A DNA stretch of 19,819 bases from an uncultured Veillonella sp. (GTDB lineage: Bacteria > Bacillota > Negativicutes > Veillonellales > Veillonellaceae), in assembly GCA_900757715.1 (NCBI GenBank), contig CAAEOZ010000053.1:1-19819 (forward strand), written 5' to 3'. The first letter of the stretch is position 1. Each line of letters opens with the position of its first letter. This document shows positions 1-7,066 of this stretch, in pieces. Below the pieces are notes generated by a model. It ran no database searches. It was not told where the DNA came from and was given only the letters and a program-made list of their open reading frames with translations. A program made the translations under genes and the position numbers.

Positions 1-5
1 ATCAT
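1..5 (-). CDS. Start codon of a gene running off the left edge
   Basis: Only the ATG (positions 5-3) and two further bases are inside the window. A strong AGGAGG lies at 12-17 on the minus strand, six bases before the ATG, and overlaps the TAG stop of the DUF3793 gene. The two genes are therefore almost certainly translated from one mRNA. DUF3793 genes are often followed by a flavodoxin gene, so that is the best guess for this one, but nothing in the sequence shown proves it. Confidence 0.6.
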
Positions 6-15
6 CTTGTACCTC

Positions 16-582
16 CTAGGCCGTTCTTGCGACCAATGAACTAAATGTTTTTCCCAACATCAATTGAGTTTGACAAAATTCACGACATGCTTTGTAACAC
101 AAGAAAGAGCGTTGCGCATTTACCACATCATGGTAAACCTTCCACTCTCCGCACATTCGGTATCCTCCACCACGATAAGAAATAAAACATTTCACATCCT
201 TTAATGGGTAACCTAAAAAAATGCCGATTTCATGTGGAAACTCAATGCTTACTTCCATACGATATCTAAGATGTTCAAGCATCTCCATAATGCTCATTCG
301 ATCATGATAACCGTAGGCTTTCAAAAATAACATCACCGCAGGTTGCCGTACATAGTCTCTTAATTGCTTCTCACGGAATACCAATAATAGTCTTCGCGCT
401 TTACAACGACATAATTCAAAGAAGAACAATCCTTTTTCATTGAACGCTTTATTATATTCTGTCAATACAAATTGGATTTGTTCATTCATGTCCCGTGGAA
501 TAGAAACCAAGTTCGATAGCTTAATACCTCGAATTGCCGGTGCACAATGATATCCAATGATATGGTCAATTGAATTCATCAT
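16..582 (-). CDS. DUF3793 family protein
   Basis: A 188-aa soluble protein of the DUF3793 family, whose function is unknown. Family features seen: the N-terminal HIIGYHCAPAIRGIK stretch (about residues 7-21), which includes the conserved CAP and IK; the segment FPHEIGIFLGYPLKDV (115-130); and the GEWKVY motif (145-150) followed by a Cys-rich tail (C162, C166, C170). Start: an in-frame GTG exists at 603, but the tandem ATGs at 582 and 579 sit at normal distance from an AGG, so 582 is preferred. A sigma-A promoter and a Fur-box-like site lie upstream, and another gene follows with overlapping signals. That context, and the frequent pairing of this family with flavodoxins, suggests a role under iron limitation. 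The role is inferred; the family call is fairly secure. Confidence 0.8.
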   Translation of the reverse strand: MMNSIDHIIGYHCAPAIRGIKLSNLVSIPRDMNEQIQFVLTEYNKAFNEKGLFFFELCRCKARRLLLVFREKQLRDYVRQPAVMLFLKAYGYHDRMSIMEMLEHLRYRMEVSIEFPHEIGIFLGYPLKDVKCFISYRGGGYRMCGEWKVYHDVVNAQRSFLCYKACREFCQTQLMLGKTFSSLVARTA

Positions 583-623
583 AATAGTACCTGCCTGTTG
601 CACATCGTTAGAATTACCTCTAA

Positions 624-638
624 TGAGAATAATTCCTA
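624..638 (-). promoter_or_regulatory. Possible Fur box downstream of the DUF3793 promoter
   Basis: The plus strand reads TGAGAATAATTCCTA, which matches the 7-1-7 Fur consensus TGATAAT-N-ATTATCA at 10 of 14 positions. The left half is also close to the TGAGAAT variant. It lies just downstream of the -10 element, roughly at the expected transcription start, where a bound repressor would block initiation. This is motif matching by eye only. Confidence 0.4.
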
Positions 639-645
639 TAGGCTC

Positions 646-674
646 ATAGTACTCTTGATGAGAAAAATTGTCAA
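646..674 (-). promoter_or_regulatory. Sigma-A promoter of the DUF3793 gene
   Basis: On the minus strand a perfect -35 TTGACA (674-669) is followed by a 17-base spacer and a -10 TACTAT (651-646). Transcription would start near 639, giving a leader of about 55-60 bases. This is one of the strongest promoters in the window. Confidence 0.8.
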
Positions 675-707
675 GAATAATTGATATATATTTTCAATAA
701 TTATTTA

Positions 708-1340
708 TTATTTGGTATGTAATAAACCTTTAACTTTAGGGAATACACCACTATCATTAGCTTCATCAACAGCGATTAAATGAGCATTTGGTCCTGTATA
801 TTTATCTTCAGAAATACTAATATGTAATATCTCATTATAAGAATTATTATTAGATACACTTTTATATTTCAATGTGCCTTCATAGGCATTGCCTTGTTTT
901 ACTAATGGATTTATTACCGTAAAAGTGCCAAGCGCAGGGCTCTCACCCTTGTTAATAGCAGCGGCCAATGCACCAATTGAGGAAGAATCTGTATTCATAT
1001 GTTTTGCTTCACTCATACGACCAGATAATTGTTTACCTAATACAACATTAGCATAAACAGCATATCGCATTTCGTTTTCTGTTTTAATATTTAATGTATA
1101 TACATCTGCAGAGGATACACCTGCTTCAAGAAGTACAGATTTAACGTCTTTTTTCCCTTCCCCTGCAAATAATGCTTTAGGATTGTTTTGATACATAGTA
1201 ACACCTTCAGGCAATTTAACACCTTGATATGTTACAGTTTGACTTCTACTTAAAATGGACTTGATATTTGCTGCAGAACCCGTAGCTGGCACAGATGCCA
1301 ACACAGCCGCTGCCGTAGCAAGTAATACTAATTTCTTCAT
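708..1340 (-). CDS. Secreted protein of unknown function
   Basis: A 210-aa protein with a classic Sec signal peptide: MKK, a hydrophobic core (LVLLATAAAVLASV), then a small-residue cleavage region near ATGSAA at residues 19-24. The mature part is mixed alpha/beta-looking, has no Cys, no membrane segment and no motif I recognise. There is no lipobox, so it is probably released to the periplasm of a diderm cell. Start: longer in-frame starts exist up to 1379, but GAGG six bases before the ATG at 1340 and the signal peptide both favour 1340. It stands alone, between the glnS terminator and the DUF3793 promoter. I see no terminator of its own. It may be genus-specific; no function is proposed. 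Confidence 0.75.
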   Translation of the reverse strand: MKKLVLLATAAAVLASVPATGSAANIKSILSRSQTVTYQGVKLPEGVTMYQNNPKALFAGEGKKDVKSVLLEAGVSSADVYTLNIKTENEMRYAVYANVVLGKQLSGRMSEAKHMNTDSSSIGALAAAINKGESPALGTFTVINPLVKQGNAYEGTLKYKSVSNNNSYNEILHISISEDKYTGPNAHLIAVDEANDSGVFPKVKGLLHTK

Positions 1341-1467
1341 ATTTTTCCTCATCAAAGCTTTAATATAATAAGCTAGCAATACAACATCTAGGGATTAAAG
1401 CCAAACAATGGCTTAGGCTATTCTAAACATCTATTGTCATTAAAGTATTTATAGTAATAACCCAGTG

Positions 1468-1501
1468 TTAAAGAACCGCCCACCAAGGAGCGGTTCTTTA
1501 A
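1468..1501 (-). terminator. Intrinsic terminator after glnS
   Basis: A perfect 12-bp stem (TTAAAGAACCGC / GCGGTTCTTTAA) with a 10-base loop, about 30 bases past the glnS stop. The T-rich part lies within the stem base, so termination could be imperfect and works in both directions. Confidence 0.8.
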
Positions 1502-1530
1502 CATTATAGTAATATAAAATATACATTATA

Positions 1531-3219
1531 TTATTTCTTTTGTGCCTTAGCCCAACTATCGCGTAAGCCAACAATACGATTCATCACAATATGTTCTGGA
1601 GTACTGTCTTTATCAGTTACAAAGTAACCTTGACGCAAGAATTGGAAATGATCACCTGGTACAGTTGTAGCAAGACTTGCCTCACCTTTACTGTTGAATA
1701 CTTGTAAAGACTCACGATTGAAATCACCTAAGAAATCCTTGCCATCCGAATCTTCTTTAAGTAAATAATCATATAAGCGAGATTCAATATCTACTGCAGT
1801 AGATGCTTCAACCCAGTGCAATGTCCCTTTTACCTTACGAGTGCAACCGCTACCACTCTTAGTTTCTGGATCATATGTACAGTGTATTTCTGTAATATTG
1901 CCATTTTCATCTTTAATAACATCAGTACATGTAATGAAGTATGCACCTTTTAAGCGTACTTCTTTACCTGGTGCTAAACGGAAGAATTTCTTAACTGGTT
2001 CTTCCATAAAGTCACTTCGTTCGATGTAGATTTCACGACCAAATACAACTTCACGGTTACCAAGCTCTTCATTCTCAGGATTATTTTCAACTGTGCAAAG
2101 TTCAGTTTGTCCTTCTGGATAGTTAGTAATGACCACTTTTACAGGATCAACAACAACCATAGGGCGTTTAGCTTTAAGTTTCAAGTCCTCTCGAATACAG
2201 AACTCAAGCAAAGCAATATCTACAACGCTATCAGCTTTAGCTACGCCAATACGATCACAGAAGTCACGAATAGATTCTGGAGTATACCCACGACGGCGCA
2301 AACCTGAAATAGTTGGCATACGAGGATCATCCCAACCAGCTACCAGACCAGCTTCAACGAGAGCACGCAATTTACGTTTAGACATAACCATTTTAGTTAC
2401 ATTTAAGCGAGCAAACTCAATTTGTTGTGGAATTTCAGTATCATCCCATTCCTCTAACACCCAATCATATAATGGCCGGTGAACTTCAAATTCCAATGTA
2501 CAAATAGAATGCGTAATGCGTTCAATAGCATCTTCAATAGGATGGGCAAAATCATACATAGGGTAAATTTTCCACTCATTACCCGTATTATGATGCTCTG
2601 TATTTACAATACGATAAATAACAGGATCACGCATTACGATATTAGGATGCGCCATATCGATTTTTGCACGCAATACCTTTTCCCCATCTTTATACTTGCC
2701 AGCCTTCATTTCTTCGAAGAGTGCCAAGTTTTCTTCTACACTACGATCACGGTATGGACTATTGACACCAGGAGTAGAGAAATCGCCGCGATTTTGTTTA
2801 ATTTCATCTGCAGTTTGATCATCTACATAAGCCTTGCCAAGGGTGATTAATTTCTTAGCATACTCATACATTTGATCAAAATAATCAGATGCATAACGTG
2901 GTTGTTCATTCCAATCAAATCCAAGCCATTTAACATCTTCCATGATGGAGTTTACATATTCGACATCTTCTTTTACAGGATTTGTATCATCAAAGCGAAG
3001 ATTTGTTAAGCCATTGTATTGCTTGCCAATACCAAAGTTAAGGCAGATAGATTTAGCATGGCCAATATGCAAATAACCATTTGGTTCAGGTGGGAAACGA
3101 GTCAATACACGACCACCGTACTTGCCAGTTTCGTTATCTTTGTTGATAATAGCTTCAATAAAGTTAACAGATACAACTTCTTCAGGAGCTACACTTTTTT
3201 CAATGTCTTTATGTTTCAA
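1531..3219 (-). CDS. glnS: Glutamine--tRNA ligase
   Basis: Charges tRNA-Gln with glutamine in the cytosol; a class I synthetase. The 562-aa product is close to E. coli GlnRS in length (about 554) and matches it across the whole protein. Seen: FPPEPNGYLHIGHAKS with the HIGH-type signature at about residues 51-54, the FDDTNP segment, the GlnRS-specific region around CTLEFE, the second signature VMSKR (about 278-282), and the C-terminal anticodon-binding barrels. Start: an in-frame ATG at 3234 has no ribosome site. GGAGG lies inside those first codons, eight bases before a TTG at 3219, so TTG is the likely start. The gene follows the dehydrogenase by 82 bases with no terminator between, so readthrough is possible. 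GlnRS use is notable because many Firmicutes make Gln-tRNA by amidation instead. Confidence 0.97.
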   Translation of the reverse strand: MKHKDIEKSVAPEEVVSVNFIEAIINKDNETGKYGGRVLTRFPPEPNGYLHIGHAKSICLNFGIGKQYNGLTNLRFDDTNPVKEDVEYVNSIMEDVKWLGFDWNEQPRYASDYFDQMYEYAKKLITLGKAYVDDQTADEIKQNRGDFSTPGVNSPYRDRSVEENLALFEEMKAGKYKDGEKVLRAKIDMAHPNIVMRDPVIYRIVNTEHHNTGNEWKIYPMYDFAHPIEDAIERITHSICTLEFEVHRPLYDWVLEEWDDTEIPQQIEFARLNVTKMVMSKRKLRALVEAGLVAGWDDPRMPTISGLRRRGYTPESIRDFCDRIGVAKADSVVDIALLEFCIREDLKLKAKRPMVVVDPVKVVITNYPEGQTELCTVENNPENEELGNREVVFGREIYIERSDFMEEPVKKFFRLAPGKEVRLKGAYFITCTDVIKDENGNITEIHCTYDPETKSGSGCTRKVKGTLHWVEASTAVDIESRLYDYLLKEDSDGKDFLGDFNRESLQVFNSKGEASLATTVPGDHFQFLRQGYFVTDKDSTPEHIVMNRIVGLRDSWAKAQKK

Positions 3220-3301
3220 CGTTCTTACCTCCATAGGAAAAATATTCTTTTATTTTACCATATTTTGTATAAAACCGCATATCTTTTAATGTCTTGCACT
3301 T

Positions 3302-4351
3302 TTAGTCGAAATCAGTTAAATCAACGCCAGCCTTTTTAAGCTCTTCTAGCGCAGACTCTACATCCATTTGAGGTTTCTTATAATTTACTTCTTCATTCAC
3401 ACATGTTTTTAACGGTTTCTTATGAACGCCGGCAATAATATTATCCGCTGTCAAAATAGACATGTCATAACGAGTTCTATCTGTGTAAGAGCCAATATGT
3501 GGTACAATGAGGCAATTTTCTACATCTAATAATGGATGATCTACTGGTAATGGTTCTGGATCCGTTACATCAAGAGCTGCATAATCGATTTCACCCGTTT
3601 TAAGGGCATTGATAAGTGCCTCTGTATCTACGATAGGTCCACGACCAACATTAACAAATAAAGCGGTATTCTTCATTTTCTTGAAGAATGCCTCGTCACA
3701 CATATGATATGTTTCATCTGTCAACGGAGCCATAACGCATACTACGTCACTAGTGGCTAATAAGTCATCTAACTCCATATAAGTAGTCTTATGAATCTTA
3801 TCATCTAAACGTTGGTTACGATTATGGTATACAACAGTCATACCAAATGCACGGGCACGACGAGAAATAGATACACCGATAGCCCCCATGCCGATGATAC
3901 CAAGAGTACGACGACTCAAATCAAAGCCTTTAATATTAGAAGGTCTTTGAGCCCAACGACCGTCTTTTACAAAATTAGCATTTTCTATAATACGACGACT
4001 AGCTGTTGCAATCAACGTAAAAGCAAGTTCCGCCACCGTTTCATTGAGAACACCTGGCGTATTGCCATAAGGAATGCCTGCCGCTGTTAATTCATCAATA
4101 TTTACATTATCATAGCCTACGGCCGCTTGTGCTATAACCTTTAATTTTGGTGCATTCTTTACAAGATCACCATCTACATCTAAAGGTCGCACACACCACA
4201 AACCATCCGCATCAACGAGCCATTCCTTTAATGTCTCACGTGGCATTACTGTCTTTTCAGTCCATTGGCGCACCTCTACATGCTCTTTTAAATATGCAAT
4301 CGCATCTTTGCGAACCAGTCCATTTACTACTACTAGAGGTTTCTTTTCCAT
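3302..4351 (-). CDS. D-isomer-specific 2-hydroxyacid dehydrogenase
   Basis: A 349-aa NAD(P)-dependent oxidoreductase that would reduce a 2-keto acid, or oxidise the D-hydroxy acid, in the cytosol. Seen: the catalytic-domain motif GYDNVNIDELTAAGIPYGN (79-97), the Rossmann GxGxxG at G154-G156-G159, catalytic Arg237 in NVGRGPIVD, Glu266 in DPEPLP, and His285 in PHIGS. All three catalytic residues are intact. The PxxHPL and PHIGS pattern resembles glyoxylate/hydroxypyruvate reductases (GhrB-like) more than D-lactate dehydrogenases. It lacks the C-terminal ACT domain of full-length SerA, so phosphoglycerate dehydrogenase is less likely. The tail after about 320 is a short Lys/Glu-rich helix. AGGGAGGG lies six bases before the ATG. 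Substrate cannot be fixed from sequence. Confidence 0.92.
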   Translation of the reverse strand: MEKKPLVVVNGLVRKDAIAYLKEHVEVRQWTEKTVMPRETLKEWLVDADGLWCVRPLDVDGDLVKNAPKLKVIAQAAVGYDNVNIDELTAAGIPYGNTPGVLNETVAELAFTLIATASRRIIENANFVKDGRWAQRPSNIKGFDLSRRTLGIIGMGAIGVSISRRARAFGMTVVYHNRNQRLDDKIHKTTYMELDDLLATSDVVCVMAPLTDETYHMCDEAFFKKMKNTALFVNVGRGPIVDTEALINALKTGEIDYAALDVTDPEPLPVDHPLLDVENCLIVPHIGSYTDRTRYDMSILTADNIIAGVHKKPLKTCVNEEVNYKKPQMDVESALEELKKAGVDLTDFD

Positions 4352-4392
4352 GTATATCCCTCCCTAAAAAATTCTATATATTATAATTATAT

Positions 4393-4420
4393 TTTATACT
4401 AGAAAGCTAACGTAATACAA
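4393..4420 (-). promoter_or_regulatory. Probable promoter of the hydroxyacid dehydrogenase
   Basis: The minus strand reads TTGTAT (4420-4415), a 16-base spacer, then TATAAA (4398-4393). It begins just inside the mscL terminator region, so the dehydrogenase probably has its own transcript. The AT-rich stretch offers alternative -10 boxes downstream. Confidence 0.5.
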
Positions 4421-4422
4421 CA

Positions 4423-4454
4423 AAAAGGAGTAAGGTCAAAACCTCACTCCTTTT
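4423..4454 (-). terminator. Intrinsic terminator after mscL
   Basis: In minus-strand RNA a 14-bp stem (AAAAGGAGTGAGGT / ACCTTACTCCTTTT) with one G-U pair and a four-base loop ends in a run of U. The G-U pair would be an A-C mismatch on the other strand, which shows the orientation. Confidence 0.85.
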
Positions 4455-4474
4455 ATGTATAATTTAAATTTGAA

Positions 4475-4942
4475 CTAGTTCAAATCTGCAGTACAGTTAG
4501 GGCATTTAACTGCATTGATATTGATTTCAGATTTACAAAATTGACATTCTTTCGTTGCAGGTGCTTCTGCAACTTCCTCTTCTTTCGCAGATTTCATCAT
4601 TTTAGCCAAACCACGAACCATCAAGAATACAACAAATGCCAAAATCAAGAATTGAATCAAATCAGTAATAAATGTACCATATGGCAATACAGAACCAGCT
4701 GCACGAGCTGTAGCAATATCAGCACCAGCCATGAATGCATCTTTAGAACCTGTGCTCAATGGCAAGTACAAATTACTAAAATCAATACCACCTGTGAATA
4801 CACTGAGAACAGGCATAAATAGGTTGTTTACAACAGAATTAACCAATGCTGTGAAAGCAGCACCAATAATCATACCAATAGCTAGGTCCATCATATTGCC
4901 TTTGAAAGCAAATGCTTTAAAGTCGTTTAAAAAGTCTTTCAT
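4475..4942 (-). CDS. mscL: Large-conductance mechanosensitive channel MscL with C-terminal zinc ribbon
   Basis: Pentameric inner-membrane channel that opens under high membrane tension and protects against hypo-osmotic shock. The 155-aa product begins with the amphipathic N-terminal helix (MKDFLNDFKAFAFKGN), then TM1 with DLAIGMIIGAAF (about 19-30), a periplasmic loop from GGIDF to about residue 87, and TM2 (about 90-112). After the cytoplasmic helix there is an added tail with C133-x2-C136-x10-C147-x2-C150, a zinc-ribbon pattern not present in E. coli MscL (136 aa). Start: in-frame ATGs at 4978 and 4948 are possible, but GGAG seven bases before the ATG at 4942 and the homology both favour 4942. 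It has its own TTGACA promoter and terminator. Confidence 0.95.
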   Translation of the reverse strand: MKDFLNDFKAFAFKGNMMDLAIGMIIGAAFTALVNSVVNNLFMPVLSVFTGGIDFSNLYLPLSTGSKDAFMAGADIATARAAGSVLPYGTFITDLIQFLILAFVVFLMVRGLAKMMKSAKEEEVAEAPATKECQFCKSEININAVKCPNCTADLN

Positions 4943-4992
4943 TTTCATACTCCTAGATACGTTTAATTGAGAATGCATTAATAACAGTACTA

Positions 4993-5021
4993 ATCATAAA
5001 ATAAAGGTAAAAAGATGTCAA
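4993..5021 (-). promoter_or_regulatory. Sigma-A promoter of mscL
   Basis: On the minus strand a perfect -35 TTGACA (5021-5016), a 17-base spacer and a -10 TATGAT (4998-4993) lie about 50 bases before the mscL start codon. Confidence 0.85.
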
Positions 5022-5160
5022 GAAATTTCGATGTAGTTTTTAAAATTTAGTTAATATAGTTTTTCATAATTCTATCTATTATTGTAATAAATCACTTATT
5101 ATGCGTATTTTTTACACCATATTTCCTATGCCTACACTTTAAAACGCTATGTTACCTCCT

Positions 5161-5199
5161 AAAAAATAGAGTCTAACTAAACTTTGGTCAGACTCTATT
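5161..5199 (-). terminator. Intrinsic terminator after the OLD-type nuclease gene
   Basis: A 13-bp stem (AATAGAGTCTGAC / GTTAGACTCTATT in minus-strand sense, one G-U pair) with a nine-base loop, followed by six T residues. It ends the unit that starts at 6894. Confidence 0.9.
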
Positions 5200-5226
5200 A
5201 ATTAGAAGTAGTAATGTATTACTCCA

Positions 5227-6894
5227 TTAACCTAAACCTAGCGAAAGAAGTTTAGCACGCTCTATTACTGCAATAAATGCAGGTGGTATCATAGAAGCAT
5301 CTAAAAATTGACTTATACGACGCCCTACAATCACTCCTTTATTGGCATAGAACCAAGAGAAGTAATAAATATGTAAATCATCCAACTTACGATCCGAAAT
5401 ATTTGGTAAACATCGTTGTACAATTTGGCTTTTAGTAATACCTAATTTAGCATAACCACGCCGCGCCATATCCTTTGTTACCATCGGACGAGCGTCATCA
5501 ATAATGTCCTTGATGATGGCATCCATTATGGAACGCTTGTGCATCGCAAGTAAATACGATACAAAATCCATTTCAAAACAGATTTCCTCCGTATAGAATA
5601 TATTGCTATGTGCTTTTGCATATTTTCCCTCAACATCGCGATCATAGAGCGCTACTGTAGGAATAGAGAATCTATTAAACAATTTTTGCAATTTACTGAT
5701 AGAGGACTCGCCCCGAGCGTTGATAAGACAGATTCCAAAATAGTCAAAGTCCACGCCTAATTTTTTACCAAAGCCTGTAAAGCTACCGTACTCAGTCTCC
5801 CCTTCTACGATGATAATACACCGAGCGTATAGAGCCTCTTTTGCCTCAGGAAAATGCATAATCAAGTGTTTCTCTACCTCTTTAGGGAAATTGAAAGTAA
5901 CTCCACACGCTGCACAAACCATATTATTTTCATCCCGATAAAGCCGAATAATATGACGATAATCGTCAACTAGTGCATCCGTACTGTGAGTAACCACAAA
6001 GAGCTGTCCTAATAATCCATCTATTTTAAAAATATCTCGCAGCAATGCTAAAAACTCTTCATTTTCATTAGTTGCAATTTGACGGTAATAATTGAGCACG
6101 GCCCGTTGCAAATACGGACTTAAATGTAGCTCAGGCTCATCCACACTTATAAAGATTGGTAAAAACTTGTGTCCCTTTGCATCATATACAAGTAAAGATT
6201 CTAAATTTGTAGTTGCACTACTCACTTTCATATAAATTTGAGCCAAAATCTTGAGAGCCACAGCCATAATCAATCGTACATTATCAGCAGAATACTTACG
6301 TTCCATAGCGGAGGATGTAGACAATACCTCTACAAGATGTTGAATATTGAGCATACAGTAAGGATCTAAATCCTTACGTAAACTAACAATTTCACGCTGA
6401 AAATCATCAGTAGGCATTTCTAATCGAGACACATAAGCTTGTAATAGCTGTCCTAATTCTACATATATAGAGGACGGTATAGAAAACAGTTCCTGCTCTG
6501 AGGTGTCGCGATGACACACATATAAAGCATGACGAATCATAGACAACGGCATAGGCTCAATCTCTGCATCAGTGACTCTGTATAATCGTGGATATACCTC
6601 TTGTACAACTTGTTCAAGTCGTAAACGGTAGGTAGGTCCCTCATCAGCAGTATACATGCTTTTATAATTTAACTCACCTAAAGATATTTCAAAATCAATG
6701 CGGATAGGCTTGTTTACATCCGTAAAATCACTTTCAACAAACCCATTGCACTCCATGATAATTTCTAAGAGATCTAGGAAATTAGACTTACCTACCGCAT
6801 TCTCACCGACAAAATAATTAATATCATTGTGAAAGCTCAACGTTACATCCGCTAAGTTCCTATAGTTTTCAATATGCATCCATTTTATATACAT
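5227..6894 (-). CDS. OLD-family ATPase/TOPRIM nuclease with a C2H2 finger pattern
   Basis: A 555-aa protein with an SMC/RecF-type ABC ATPase followed by a TOPRIM domain, the layout of OLD (overcoming lysogenisation defect) nucleases. Seen: Walker A GENAVGKS at about 30-37, Walker B FISVDEPELHLSP with D252-E253, the switch VVTHST at about 300-305, then TOPRIM with E364 in IIVEGETE and D418/D420 in ALYDRD. Between the two domains, C327-x2-C330-x12-H343-x3-H347 fits a C2H2 zinc finger. No UvrD-like helicase (GajB type) is adjacent, so it looks like a class 1, stand-alone member. Start: ATG at 6894 has GGAGGA just upstream; a TTG at 6921 has none. Roles could be phage defence or DNA repair. Class is fairly sure, role is not. 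Confidence 0.85.
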   Translation of the reverse strand: MYIKWMHIENYRNLADVTLSFHNDINYFVGENAVGKSNFLDLLEIIMECNGFVESDFTDVNKPIRIDFEISLGELNYKSMYTADEGPTYRLRLEQVVQEVYPRLYRVTDAEIEPMPLSMIRHALYVCHRDTSEQELFSIPSSIYVELGQLLQAYVSRLEMPTDDFQREIVSLRKDLDPYCMLNIQHLVEVLSTSSAMERKYSADNVRLIMAVALKILAQIYMKVSSATTNLESLLVYDAKGHKFLPIFISVDEPELHLSPYLQRAVLNYYRQIATNENEEFLALLRDIFKIDGLLGQLFVVTHSTDALVDDYRHIIRLYRDENNMVCAACGVTFNFPKEVEKHLIMHFPEAKEALYARCIIIVEGETEYGSFTGFGKKLGVDFDYFGICLINARGESSISKLQKLFNRFSIPTVALYDRDVEGKYAKAHSNIFYTEEICFEMDFVSYLLAMHKRSIMDAIIKDIIDDARPMVTKDMARRGYAKLGITKSQIVQRCLPNISDRKLDDLHIYYFSWFYANKGVIVGRRISQFLDASMIPPAFIAVIERAKLLSLGLG

Positions 6895-6992
6895 AGCTCC
6901 TCCGTCTGTAGCTACTTTCAAAATGAAAAAGCTCTAGTATATTTCATTACAATAAATCACTAACTAATACCCCTGTATTTTATCTTTTATGT

Positions 6993-7025
6993 AAAAAGGT
7001 GCCAATCACGAATGTAATCAGCACC
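6993..7025 (-). terminator. Intrinsic terminator after the EamA transporter
   Basis: Minus-strand RNA folds as GGUGC-UGAUUAC, loop AUUC, GUGAUUG-GCACC, a 12-bp stem with three wobble pairs, then five U. The wobbles show that it works only on the minus strand. Confidence 0.85.
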
Positions 7026-7066
7026 CCCACTGTCATATACAGTCTGATACTGTATATATTCGACAT

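Noticed and set aside
2129..2482. Plus-strand reading frames inside glnS and other genes
   Set aside because: They lie fully within well-recognised minus-strand genes, lack ribosome sites, and give compositions typical of shadow frames.
7035..7057. ATATACAG/CTGTATAT hairpin after the EamA gene
   Set aside because: The stem is exact but short and AT-rich with no T run. The better terminator is at 6993-7025.
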